From assembly GCF_000379185.1 (NCBI RefSeq), contig NZ_KB900703.1:30498-94497 (forward strand): a stretch of DNA of 64,000 nt, in the 5' to 3' direction. The translations under genes and the position numbers were made by a program. Source of the DNA: Capnocytophaga cynodegmi DSM 19736 (lineage in GTDB: Bacteria > Bacteroidota > Bacteroidia > Flavobacteriales > Flavobacteriaceae). The notes under the pieces are model-generated. The model was not told the origin of the DNA. It saw only the letters and a list, made by a program, of their open reading frames with translations, and ran no database searches. Below, one piece after another: positions 34,741 to 42,548 of this stretch (the stretch's first letter is position 1; the number at the start of each line of letters is the position of its first letter).

Positions 34741-35742
34741 TTAATTCAAATGATTTGTTAGTTCTGCAAATACCTTTTTTGCTTTCTTATTTTCATACAA
34801 AATATGATACACTGCATCTAAAATGGGAGTACGACTTCTTCGAAAATGATTATTATTGATTTCATAAGCACTTTTTACGGCGTAATACCCTTCAGCAACC
34901 ATATTCATTTCCATAATTGCACTCTTTACAGTATATCCTTTGCCAATCATATTTCCGAATGTCCTGTTTCGACTAAAAAGAGAGTAACTCGTAACCAATA
35001 AATCGCCTAAATAAGCTGAATTATTGATATTTCGTTTTATTTTATGGATTCTTTTAATGTATCTACGCATTTCACGTATGGCGTTACTCATCAAAACACT
35101 TTGAAAATTGTCGCCATAACCCAATCCGTGGGCAATTCCAGCTGCAATAGCGTAAATGTTCTTTAACATTGCAGCGTATTCAATTCCAATAACATCATCT
35201 GATAGCTTCGTTTTGACATAATAGGTTTTCATTGCCTGTGCCATTGTATTTGCTTTATCCTGATTGAAACACGCTATGGTTAAATAGGATAGCCTTTCGA
35301 GGGCAACTTCTTCTGCGTGGCACGGACCGGCAATTACACCGATGTTATCGTAAGGTACTTGATGTATTTTGTGAAAATATTCACCGACAATCAAACCACT
35401 TTGGGGTTCGATGCCCTTAATGGCAGAGAAAATAGTTTTATCCGATAACGGAAGGTGTAACTTTTGAAGCTCTGAACTTAAAAACGCCGACGGAATGGCA
35501 AAGACTAAGTAGTCTCCATATGCAACAGCCTCATTAATATCATCGGTTAGCTTCAATTTATTTATATCGAACTCAACATCGGTTATATAATTAGGATTAT
35601 GATTTGTTTTTTTGATATGTTCAATTGCCGAACTATTCCGCATATACCAACATACCTGCGAAAGGTTGGTAGTTAGTATTTTCGTTAATGCCGTTGCCCA
35701 ACTTCCTCCTCCAATGACCGAAATTTTTAACTCTTTTTCCAT
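34741..35742 (-). CDS. gpsA: NAD(P)H-dependent glycerol-3-phosphate dehydrogenase
   Basis: The 333-residue product reduces dihydroxyacetone phosphate to glycerol-3-phosphate for membrane lipid synthesis. The dinucleotide-binding loop ISVIGGGSWATAL is at residues 7-19; FSAIKGIEP, IAGPCHAEEV and the catalytic-lysine region AAMLKNIYAIAAGIAHGLGYGDN follow, with the C-terminal helical domain (GDLLVTSYSLFSRNRTFG, MVAEGYYAVKSAYE). Length and order are standard. It stands alone, with a long AT-rich region upstream. Confidence 0.96.
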   Translation of the reverse strand: MEKELKISVIGGGSWATALTKILTTNLSQVCWYMRNSSAIEHIKKTNHNPNYITDVEFDINKLKLTDDINEAVAYGDYLVFAIPSAFLSSELQKLHLPLSDKTIFSAIKGIEPQSGLIVGEYFHKIHQVPYDNIGVIAGPCHAEEVALERLSYLTIACFNQDKANTMAQAMKTYYVKTKLSDDVIGIEYAAMLKNIYAIAAGIAHGLGYGDNFQSVLMSNAIREMRRYIKRIHKIKRNINNSAYLGDLLVTSYSLFSRNRTFGNMIGKGYTVKSAIMEMNMVAEGYYAVKSAYEINNNHFRRSRTPILDAVYHILYENKKAKKVFAELTNHLN

Positions 35743-36074
35743 AGATAGAAGTCCTTTTTAAGGTAGCTAAATTATGAAAGATTTTTCAATACACAAAATA
35801 GTTTCAAATCATATTTGGTTACGCAAAAAGGTAACCATACGCAATAAAAATTTACAAAAACAGCATAAACGTCCTTTTAACTAAAAACATATTATTCTGA
35901 TTCAAAACATTTCGCAAAACAATTAGATTGAAATTTTTTTAGTTAAATAATTCGCTTTTCAATATGCAATATTCCTATTATATTTATCATAAACAAGAAA
36001 TATAAACAGCAAATTATTGATTTTATCAAAAAATAGTTATATAATTGCCGAAGAAATCATAATACTTGAAAGCA
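35743..36074. other. AT-rich divergent spacer upstream of gpsA
   Basis: The 332-base region separates gpsA (leftward) from the two small membrane-protein genes (rightward). A 7-bp hairpin TGGTTAC/GTAACCA lies at 35816-35837. A one-mismatch -7 element (TATAATTG, 36040-36047) sits 28 nt before the first small ORF. Nothing else is recognisable. Confidence 0.45.
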
Positions 36075-36203
36075 ATGAGCAAAGGAAGATTATCGTTATC
36101 AAGATTTATCCTGATGATTGTTTTAGGTATTTTCTTTGTTTATCAGGTTGGATATTCCATCGGGAAGTTTGTAGCTAATTATCAAAACTCAATTAACAAA
36201 TAA
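36075..36203 (+). CDS. Small single-span membrane protein (42 aa)
   Basis: The ATG-led frame encodes 42 residues: a basic N-terminus (MSKGRLSLSRF), one hydrophobic helix (ILMIVLGIFFVYQVGYSIG) and a short KFVANYQNSINK tail. It is followed after 36 nt by a second ORF of the same architecture with matching positions (IF, G, I, FV, aromatic-Asn-Ser), which argues that both are genuine and paralogous. The basic N-terminus suggests N-in topology. Function unknown. Confidence 0.55.
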   Translation: MSKGRLSLSRFILMIVLGIFFVYQVGYSIGKFVANYQNSINK

Positions 36204-36239
36204 ACTTAGTTTAATTTTACAAATCAAAATCAGAATGTT

Positions 36240-36383
36240 ATGAAAGAGAAGAAAAAATGGTCTGTATCTAAAGTTATTTTCATCATCTTGGTTACCATTT
36301 TTGCCATTGTTAAATCTGGTGACGCTATTGAGAGATTTGTTGAGGGCTGGAATTCAGTTGAGTGCGACTGCAAGAAAAAGTAA
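36240..36383 (+). CDS. Small single-span membrane protein (47 aa)
   Basis: The frame encodes 47 residues: a strongly basic start (MKEKKKWSVSK), one hydrophobic helix (VIFIILVTIFAIV) and an amphipathic C-terminus FVEGWNSVECDCKKK with two cysteines. It lines up with the preceding 42-residue protein over the helix and the FV-aromatic segment. A strong terminator stem begins 34 nt after its stop. Function unknown. Confidence 0.55.
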   Translation: MKEKKKWSVSKVIFIILVTIFAIVKSGDAIERFVEGWNSVECDCKKK

Positions 36384-36416
36384 ACCATAAAATTTCGACC
36401 GACTTTAGTAAAAAGA

Positions 36417-36452
36417 AAAAGATGTTATTCAAAAATTTGGACAACATCTTTT
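36417..36452. terminator. Bidirectional terminator between small ORFs and pgk
   Basis: A perfect 10-bp stem (AAAAGATGTT at 36417-36426, complement 36443-36452) with a 16-nt loop, A-rich before and T-rich after. It serves the rightward small genes and the leftward pgk, whose stop is at 36482. Confidence 0.7.
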
Positions 36453-36481
36453 CAATTTAAAACTATTTATTATGAAAAAAT

Positions 36482-37675
36482 TTACTCGTAAATAGCCTGA
36501 ATTCCTGGTAGTACTCTACCTTCAAGGCTTTCAAGCATCGCTCCACCTCCTGTAGAAACGTAACTTACTTTGTTTTCAAAGCCAAATTGTTTTACGGCAG
36601 CCACAGAATCACCTCCACCTACAAGTGAAAATGCTCCGTTTTTGGTAGCTTCGGCAATGAAATTACCCACTTCAATGGTTCCTTTGGCAAAAGTAGGCAT
36701 TTCAAACACGCCCACAGGTCCGTTCCACAAAATGGTTTTTGATTTTAAGATAACTTCTTTGAAGTTTGCCAAACTTTTTGGTCCAGCATCAAGTCCTTGC
36801 CATCCGTCAGGAATATTAGTAACGTCAACTACTTGTGTTTTAGCTTCATTATTGAAATCGTCAGCAGCAACTACATCTACCGGCAAATGCACCTCAACGC
36901 CTTTGCTTTTAGCCTTAGCTAAGATATCCAACGCCAATTGTAACTTATCGTCCTCACAGATAGAATTTCCAATTTTTCCGCCTTGTGCTTTCACAAAAGT
37001 GTACGCCATTCCTCCACCGATGATTAAGTGGTTTACTTTATCCAAAATATTTTCGATGATGGTAATTTTTGAAGAAACTTTAGAACCTCCTAAGATAGCC
37101 GTTACTGGTTTTTCGCCAGATTTCATCACTTTGTCGATACTTTCAATCTCTTTGGCAAGCAAATATCCGAAACATTTGTTATTTGGGAAGAATTTTGCCA
37201 CGATAGTTGTAGAGGCGTGTGCCCGATGTGCCGTTCCGAATGCATCATTCACGTAAATATCACCCAATTTTGCCAATTTCGCTGAAAAATCTTCATTCCC
37301 TTTTTCTTCTTCAGCATAAAAACGTAAATTTTCTAACAGAATTACGCTTCCACTTGGAGCTTGTGCTACGGCTTTTTCTACGCTTTCGCCCACACAATCA
37401 TCAACGAAAATAACAGGTTTTCCTAATTCTTTTGAAACCTCATCAACGATATGTTTAAGCGAATATTTCTGATTTTTTTCTCCTTTTGGGCGACCTAAAT
37501 GGCTCATCAATACCACGCTACCGCCATCATTTAGTATTTTTTCAATCGTTGGTTTGGCAGCTTCAATACGTGTATTGTCGGTTACTTTGAAGTTTTCATC
37601 TAAAGGCACGTTGAAATCCACACGGATAAGTGCTTTTTTGTCTTTGAAATTAAAATTGTCAATGGTTTTCATCAT
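36482..37675 (-). CDS. pgk: Phosphoglycerate kinase
   Basis: The 397-residue product catalyses the ATP-forming step from 1,3-bisphosphoglycerate in glycolysis. Diagnostic segments are [89 protein letters not shown] and the nucleotide loop [15 protein letters not shown]. Two adjacent ATG codons (37675 and 37672) could start it. Monocistronic, with a promoter candidate upstream and a terminator downstream. Confidence 0.98.
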   Translation of the reverse strand: MMKTIDNFNFKDKKALIRVDFNVPLDENFKVTDNTRIEAAKPTIEKILNDGGSVVLMSHLGRPKGEKNQKYSLKHIVDEVSKELGKPVIFVDDCVGESVEKAVAQAPSGSVILLENLRFYAEEEKGNEDFSAKLAKLGDIYVNDAFGTAHRAHASTTIVAKFFPNNKCFGYLLAKEIESIDKVMKSGEKPVTAILGGSKVSSKITIIENILDKVNHLIIGGGMAYTFVKAQGGKIGNSICEDDKLQLALDILAKAKSKGVEVHLPVDVVAADDFNNEAKTQVVDVTNIPDGWQGLDAGPKSLANFKEVILKSKTILWNGPVGVFEMPTFAKGTIEVGNFIAEATKNGAFSLVGGGDSVAAVKQFGFENKVSYVSTGGGAMLESLEGRVLPGIQAIYE

Positions 37676-37718
37676 AATATGTAATGAATTAAATTATTTT
37701 TCACTTCTTTTCGAGCTT

Positions 37719-37726
37719 CAAAATTA
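37719..37726 (-). promoter_or_regulatory. Promoter -7 element of pgk
   Basis: Minus-strand TAATTTTG matches TAnnTTTG, 44 nt upstream of the start codon. No convincing TTTG was found at the -33 position. Confidence 0.4.
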
Positions 37727-37829
37727 CAAATTATTTCTGTATTAGGAAATTTTTACTATCAAAATTTTCTGTGAAATGTTTACAAAGTATCATACCACGT
37801 AGTTACAAAAAATATTTCTGTAAATAGGC

Positions 37830-37861
37830 ATTGTTTTCTAATAAATTTAATAGTAGATTTG
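37830..37861 (+). promoter_or_regulatory. Promoter of M28 peptidase gene
   Basis: ATTG (37830-37833), 20 nt, then TAGATTTG (37854-37861), an exact TAnnTTTG. Transcription would begin near 37868, which is downstream of an in-frame ATG at 37859 and so favours the start at 37889. Confidence 0.55.
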
Positions 37862-37888
37862 CGTCTTTCATTAATAAAAAGTCACATT

Positions 37889-39349
37889 ATGAAACCATAC
37901 CAAATACTATTCATCATCTTTATTTTCTGTTTTTACAACTCTGCTGCTCAAACTGTCACTGCTGAAGACTTTAAAAATCATGTTGATTATCTCGCCTCAG
38001 AACAACTCGAAGGAAGAGGCTTAGGTACAAATGGAAAAGATTTAGCAAAAGAGTACATAAAGGAACAATTCATATCCGCAGGTCTGAAACCTTTTGACAA
38101 TGACTATTTTCAGGAATTTTCACTGAAATTTTACTTAGCAAGAGTAAATGCTACCAATATCATTGGAATTGTAGAAGGCACAGACTCCGTTTTGAAGAGT
38201 GAATATATCGTAATAGGTGCTCATTATGATCATTTAGGGTATGATTTATCAAAAGAAAAAGAGAAAAATATCTATCCAGGAGCTGATGACAATGCATCGG
38301 GTACCGCGGCACTCATTGAATTAGCAAAATATTTTGCAAAACCAGAAAATAATCCAAAAAGAAGTCTGATATTCATTGCTTTCGATGCAGAAGAAAGTGG
38401 GCTTCGTGGCTCCCTTCACTTTATAAATAATTTAGAAAAAGACATCTTGGAAAATATAAAAGCAATGTTTAACTTTGATATGGTTGGTATGCTTGAAGCT
38501 AATAAAAAACTAGAACTCAAAGGAATAAAAACCATTGAAAACGGAGAAGAAATCGCAAAAAAGCATTCAGGAGATATTACACTTTTTAATGTAAATAGCA
38601 AAATTGAGGAAAGAACAGACACCCACTATTTTGGAGAAAAAGGTATTCCATCTGTTCACGTGTTTACTGGGATAAAATCTCCTTACCATCAGTATGGAGA
38701 TAAGGCAGACCTGTTAGATTATGAAGGAATGGTTAAAATAAATAACTTCATAGCCAGGGTAATCACAGACCTTGCAAATCAACCTAATGATATTGAAGCA
38801 ATTGCTACCTTAAAGAAAATCCAAAAAAACAACAAAACTCTTACGAATCGTTTTCGAGTTGGAGCCATTATGAACTTAGGTATGGGAAAACATTTGTATA
38901 GAGATGAATTTTTTGATTCCAAATCAGCATTTGCATACAGCACAGGACTTCACTTCAACTATAAAATAACGGAAAAACTTCACCTCAGTCTCGAAACATT
39001 ATATGATTACAATACAGGAAAATCTGCAAACGGAATTTTTAAAAGACATTCATTCACTTTTCCTTTAAATATAGAATTTGGGTCACCTACAACTTCAGGA
39101 AAAAACCAACAGCGTTTGTTTATTTTTGGTGGAACCTATTACAGAAACAATTTTAATACAAAAGATGGAAACATTTCCTTAAACGAAAGCCTGAAACAAA
39201 ATGAATGGGGATATAATCTTGGTTTTGGTCTGGAAGCACTAAATACAACAATTTCCATTACAAATAGAGGTTCTTTCAATTCGATTTTCACAAATAAGAA
39301 GGTCTACCAGTCAGGGACTTATCTTACAATTATTTATAAGTTTTGGTAA
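37889..39349 (+). CDS. M28 family metallopeptidase fused to C-terminal outer-membrane beta-barrel
   Basis: The 486-residue product has a signal peptide (ILFIIFIFCFYNSAAQ). An M28 aminopeptidase domain fills about residues 20-300, with zinc-ligand motifs GAHYDHLG (about 110), GADDNASGTAAL (about 131), FDAEESGLRGS (about 165), FNFDMVG and THYFGEKGIPSVHVFTG. From about residue 315 a second region of alternating aromatic strands (VGAIMNLGMGKHLY, AYSTGLHFNYKI, LHLSLETLYDYN, FTFPLNIEF, WGYNLGFGLEAL) ends in YLTIIYKFW, the aromatic C-terminus used by outer-membrane barrels. This suggests a peptidase tethered to the outer membrane by its own barrel. No in-frame break separates the two parts. Confidence 0.85.
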   Translation: MKPYQILFIIFIFCFYNSAAQTVTAEDFKNHVDYLASEQLEGRGLGTNGKDLAKEYIKEQFISAGLKPFDNDYFQEFSLKFYLARVNATNIIGIVEGTDSVLKSEYIVIGAHYDHLGYDLSKEKEKNIYPGADDNASGTAALIELAKYFAKPENNPKRSLIFIAFDAEESGLRGSLHFINNLEKDILENIKAMFNFDMVGMLEANKKLELKGIKTIENGEEIAKKHSGDITLFNVNSKIEERTDTHYFGEKGIPSVHVFTGIKSPYHQYGDKADLLDYEGMVKINNFIARVITDLANQPNDIEAIATLKKIQKNNKTLTNRFRVGAIMNLGMGKHLYRDEFFDSKSAFAYSTGLHFNYKITEKLHLSLETLYDYNTGKSANGIFKRHSFTFPLNIEFGSPTTSGKNQQRLFIFGGTYYRNNFNTKDGNISLNESLKQNEWGYNLGFGLEALNTTISITNRGSFNSIFTNKKVYQSGTYLTIIYKFW

Positions 39350-39384
39350 AAAACTGATATTTAGTCATTGATAGATATACAAAA

Positions 39385-39421
39385 AAATAAGCCATAAGTT
39401 TACAAGCTTATGGCTTATTTT
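39385..39421. terminator. Bidirectional terminator between M28 gene and mazG
   Basis: A perfect 14-bp stem (39385-39398 with 39407-39420), core AAGCCATAAG, with an 8-nt loop and A/T tracts on both flanks. It sits between the convergent M28 and mazG-like genes. Confidence 0.85.
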
Positions 39422-39465
39422 TATAATTTTATTTAATCCTTTCTTTTTAAAATATATTACCTGAA

Positions 39466-39792
39466 TTATTTTAATTTCTCATTATTATGATGGCGATTAT
39501 GGTCACGTTTAGTTTTTTTATCCATTTTTCGGTCGAAGGCTTCCTGTAAATCAATCCCTGTTTGATTGGCAAGACAGAGTACTACAAACACCACATCGGC
39601 AAGTTCTTCACCCAAATCCTTATTTTTATCGCTTTCTTTTTCAGATTGCTCACCATATCTACGAGCGATGATACGAGCCACCTCACCTACTTCTTCAGTA
39701 AGTTGAGCCATATTTGTCAATTCATTAAAATAGCGAACTCCGTGTTGTTTAATCCAGTTATCTACTTCTAACTGAGCATTTTTTATATTCAT
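39466..39792 (-). CDS. MazG-like nucleotide pyrophosphohydrolase
   Basis: The 108-residue product has the all-alpha NTP pyrophosphohydrolase signature: LTEEVGEVARIIARRYGE and, after a spacer, LGEELADVVFVVLCLANQTG (the EExxE...ExxD magnesium site). It probably cleaves non-canonical nucleoside triphosphates. A basic C-terminus (KKTKRDHNRHHN) follows. It seems originally to have been the last gene of the rpiB-membrane protein-tcdA operon, 36 nt behind tcdA, before the composite transposon inserted between them. Confidence 0.9.
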   Translation of the reverse strand: MNIKNAQLEVDNWIKQHGVRYFNELTNMAQLTEEVGEVARIIARRYGEQSEKESDKNKDLGEELADVVFVVLCLANQTGIDLQEAFDRKMDKKTKRDHNRHHNNEKLK

Positions 39793-39822
39793 TTTAAAAG
39801 AAAATTTATAAAAATAGAATTA

Positions 39823-39830
39823 GAAAAATC
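39823..39830. repeat. Left 8-bp target-site duplication
   Basis: GAAAAATC abuts the left inverted repeat of IS copy 1. The same eight bases abut the right end of IS copy 2 at 42541-42548. Confidence 0.8.
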
Positions 39831-40626
39831 GGTCGTGTTTTAAAAAGTATGATGGTATAAAAATTCGACAATCAGGGAATAAAGTTGTATTTTTGTTGAA
39901 TGCTAATAACAATTAAACTCCACTGCCCCAATTGTCAATGCACAAAGATAGTCAAAAATGGGAATAAAAAGAACAAAAAACAAAACTATCTTTGCAAAAC
40001 CTGTAAACGCCAATTTATCGGTGACCATAATCTGACCTACAAAGGTTGGGCTTTGCATATCGCTGCGAAAATTCTCTTGCTTTTGGCAAGAAATGTAGGT
40101 ATTCGTGATATTTCTGAAATTGAGAAAGTTAGCATCAAAAAAGTGCTTTCGGTTTTGGTAAATTTCAATCGAGAAATCAAACCCAAACAAAACAAATACA
40201 AATCGTTACAAGTTGATGAACTTTGGACTTTTGTGGGAAACAAGAAAAATAAAAAGTGGTTGATTTATGCTTATTCTGCTGAAACAAAGGAAATTGTAGC
40301 GTGGGTATGGGGCAAACGAAACATAAAAACAGCCCAAAAACTTCGTGAGAAATTAAAGAAATTGGGTGTTAGTTTTGATGAGATTTGCACAGATAACTGG
40401 GAAGCTTTTGTGTCTGTTTTTCAAGAATATACACATAAAGTAGGTAAAAAATACACTACTGATATTGAAGGAAGCAACACACTTTTGAGACATCGAATAC
40501 GCCGAGCGGTAAGGAAAACTTGCTGTTTTTCAAAAAAGTTTGAAAACCATATAAAAGCCTTTGAAATTGTGTTTTTCTACATCAATTTCGGGTGGATTTG
40601 AGTATCATACTTTGGAAAACACTGCC
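39831..40626 (+). mobile_element. IS1-family insertion sequence, copy 1 (intact)
   Basis: The 796-bp element has 23-bp imperfect terminal inverted repeats, matching at 19 positions: the left end begins GGTCGTGTTTT and ends AAAGTATGAT; the right end read inward begins GGCAGTGTTTT and ends AAAGTATGAT. It holds one complete transposase frame, so it may still be active. Confidence 0.85.
39900..40601 (+). CDS. IS1-family transposase, single-frame
   Basis: The 233-residue product joins in one reading frame what classical IS1 makes by frameshifting. The N-terminal InsA-like part has a zinc ribbon (CPNCQCTKIVKNG and YLCKTCKRQF) and a helix-turn-helix region (ARNVGIRDISEIEKVSIKKVL). The InsB-like catalytic part has the DDE residues in DELWTFVGNKKNKKWLIYAY, CTDNWEAF and a later Glu in TTDIEGSNTLLRHRIRRAVRKTCCFSKK. 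All key residues are intact. Confidence 0.92.
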   Translation: MLITIKLHCPNCQCTKIVKNGNKKNKKQNYLCKTCKRQFIGDHNLTYKGWALHIAAKILLLLARNVGIRDISEIEKVSIKKVLSVLVNFNREIKPKQNKYKSLQVDELWTFVGNKKNKKWLIYAYSAETKEIVAWVWGKRNIKTAQKLREKLKKLGVSFDEICTDNWEAFVSVFQEYTHKVGKKYTTDIEGSNTLLRHRIRRAVRKTCCFSKKFENHIKAFEIVFFYINFGWI

Positions 40627-40737
40627 AATCTACTTTATCAGGATATTAAAACTAAAAATCATTTTTGGGACAAAGGTAACAAAATTTCTGGGTTATAAAA
40701 ACTATCTAAAAAGTCTTGTAAATACTATAATCTATGC

Positions 40738-41610
40738 CTACTGAATGCAATACAGTGCCAACTCCCGTTCGACTGTTTGGCGGAAACTAGTAGGTTCTCT
40801 CTCTATCAATCCGATTAAATCTTTACTTTCTCCTGTAAAACCATTTTTGTTGTAATGGTCGAACATTGTCTTTATCATCAATACGGCTTGGGTACGCAGT
40901 TTGACAGCTGCACCTATTGCAACAATTAGAGACGGTAGTCTGACAGGTTTGATGTCTTTCCCTGTTGTTTGTCGGATAATTTCTATCATTTTGCTCAGCG
41001 TCAATTTTTCGTTGCCTGCTAGTTCGTACACTTTCTGATGATGCCTATCGCTTATAAGGATATTGGCAACAGCTTCACCCAAATCTACCAAATCTATAGG
41101 TGTAAAAGTTTTGTTCATATCGAACCCTGCTATTATACGAGTTTTGTCTGCATTGAGAAAAGACAATGGTGTTTGTGAATACATAGCAGGTTGGACAATT
41201 GTCCATTTATCAATTGTCGATTTCTTGATAAGCTGTTCTACTTGGTATTTATTCCAGTGATGTGGCATTGTTGGCGTATTGGAGTGCATAACAGAATGAT
41301 ATACCAATCGTACTTTGTGCTTTTGTGTCACCGCTATCACATTTTTGCCAAATGCAACTTCCTGCTTGGAAAATACGGGAGGAATATAGTAAACACTTTC
41401 CAATCCTTCAATGGCGCAGGCAAGTGCATTCCAATCTGAATTATTGGCTACAATAGTCTCTATATTTTCAGGTAGTTTTTCTTTTTGGCTTTCGTGTCGA
41501 ATAACGGCACGCACCTGTACACCTTTGCTGAGAAGACTTTTCAAAACCGCCACACCTGTTTGACCTGCAGCACCTATCACACCGATTGTAGATTGCTTGT
41601 GTATATTCAT
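40738..41610 (-). CDS. NmrA-family NAD(P)-binding oxidoreductase, transposon cargo
   Basis: The 290-residue product is an atypical short-chain dehydrogenase: TIGVIGAAGQTGVAVLKSLLSKGVQVRAVIRHE gives the N-terminal GxxGxxG nucleotide-binding loop, and RLVYHSVMHSNT, VQPAMYSQTPLSF and FTPIDLVDLGEAVANIL follow the NmrA/NAD(P)H:quinone reductase pattern. The usual Tyr-Lys catalytic pair is not clear, so it may be a redox sensor rather than an enzyme. By eye its GC content is higher than that of the flanking genes, fitting recent acquisition. It has its own promoter and is the only cargo gene of the composite transposon. Confidence 0.85.
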   Translation of the reverse strand: MNIHKQSTIGVIGAAGQTGVAVLKSLLSKGVQVRAVIRHESQKEKLPENIETIVANNSDWNALACAIEGLESVYYIPPVFSKQEVAFGKNVIAVTQKHKVRLVYHSVMHSNTPTMPHHWNKYQVEQLIKKSTIDKWTIVQPAMYSQTPLSFLNADKTRIIAGFDMNKTFTPIDLVDLGEAVANILISDRHHQKVYELAGNEKLTLSKMIEIIRQTTGKDIKPVRLPSLIVAIGAAVKLRTQAVLMIKTMFDHYNKNGFTGESKDLIGLIEREPTSFRQTVERELALYCIQ

Positions 41611-41682
41611 TGTCTTTCCTTTTTTAAAATATTCTAATTTTCAAAATTCATAATATTTAAAAACTTTACTAAGTTTTCAGTG

Positions 41683-41711
41683 CAAAGGTAGAAAAATTTT
41701 TGAATGACAAA
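41683..41711 (-). promoter_or_regulatory. Promoter of NmrA-type cargo gene
   Basis: Minus-strand TTTG (41708-41711), 17 nt, then TACCTTTG (41683-41690), an exact TAnnTTTG. It lies inside the transposon, so the cargo carries its own promoter. Confidence 0.5.
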
Positions 41712-41757
41712 TAGTTAGTAGCTTAAAAATATATTGACAAAAATTTCTATTTTTTTG

Positions 41758-42540
41758 GGTCGTGTTTTAAAAAGTATGATGGTATAAAAAATTGACAATC
41801 AGGGAGTAAAGTTGTATTTTTGTTGAATGCTAATAACAATTAAACTCCACTGCCCCAATTGTCAATGCACAAATGTAGTAAAAAACGGAAAAAAATCCTA
41901 CGGAAAACAAAACTATCTTTGCAAAACCTGTAAACGCCAATTTATCGGCGATCATAATCTGACCTATAAAGGTTGGGCTTCGCATATCGCTGCGAAAATT
42001 CTCTTGCTTTTGGCAAGAAATGTAGGTATTCGTGATATTGCTGAAATTGAGAAAGTTAGCATCAAAAAAGTGCTTTCTGTTTTGGTAAATTTCAATCAAG
42101 AAATCAAACCCAAACAAAGCAAATACAAATCATTACAAATTGATGAACTTTGGACTTTTGTGGGAAAAAAGAAGAATAAAAAGTGGTTGATTTATGCTTA
42201 TTGTGCTGAAACAAAGGAAATTGTAGCGTGGGTATAGGGCAAACGAAATATAAAAACAGCCCAAAAATTTCGTGAGAAATTGAAGAAATTGGGCGTTAGT
42301 TTTGATGAGATTTGTACAGATAATTGGGAGGCTTTTTCCTCTGTGTTTCAAGAATATACACATAAAATTGGTAAAAAGTACACTACCAACATTGAAGGAA
42401 ATAACACACTTTTGAGACATCGCATACGCCGAGTGGTAAGGAAAACTTGCTGTTTGAAAACCATATAAAAGCCTTTGAAATTGTGTTTTTCTACATCAAT
42501 TTTGGGTGGATTTGAGTATCATACTTTGTGTAACTCTACC
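41758..42540 (+). mobile_element. IS1-family insertion sequence, copy 2 (defective)
   Basis: The 783-bp element has the same left end as copy 1 (GGTCGTGTTTT...). Its right inverted repeat is more diverged (inward reading GGTAGAGTTACACAAAGTATGAT-like, given here in words: same GGT start and AAAGTATGAT core). It is 13 bp shorter than copy 1 because of one deletion inside the transposase gene. Confidence 0.85.
41827..42514 (+). pseudogene. Broken IS1-family transposase
   Basis: The frame aligns with the transposase of copy 1 but has a nonsense codon (TGG to TAG at 42235-42237, in the IVAWVWG segment), and near 42452 a 13-bp deletion that shifts the frame and removes the Cys-Phe-Ser-Lys-Lys region. 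The deletion lies between short GTTT repeats. The zinc ribbon and the first catalytic Asp (DELWTFVG) remain in the 136-residue truncated frame. It cannot make an active enzyme. Confidence 0.88.
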
Positions 42541-42548
42541 GAAAAATC
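42541..42548. repeat. Right 8-bp target-site duplication
   Basis: GAAAAATC directly follows the right end of IS copy 2. Its last two bases are part of the tcdA stop codon (TGA on the minus strand, 42547-42549). Confidence 0.8.

Larger units (their letters stand above)
39831..42540. mobile_element. Composite IS1-family transposon carrying an NmrA-type gene
   Basis: Two IS1-family copies in the same orientation (39831-40626 and 41758-42540) enclose 1131 bp holding one minus-strand oxidoreductase gene. The outer boundaries are the GG start of copy 1 and the CC end of copy 2, each directly adjoined by GAAAAATC. An exact 8-bp duplication at the outer ends, with none of that length at the inner ends, indicates that the whole 2710-bp block moved as one unit. 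IS1-family elements typically duplicate 8-9 bp. The right duplication overlaps the tcdA stop codon. Confidence 0.8.

Noticed and set aside
36570..37256. Long rightward open frame of 228 codons opposite pgk
   Set aside because: It lies wholly within the antisense of a textbook pgk, has no recognisable motif and reads like a mirror of pgk codon use.
39827..40630. 4-bp AATC on both sides of IS copy 1 as an independent target duplication
   Set aside because: The IS1 family makes 8-9 bp duplications, and the exact 8-bp match is between the outer ends of the two copies, so a single insertion of copy 1 is not supported.
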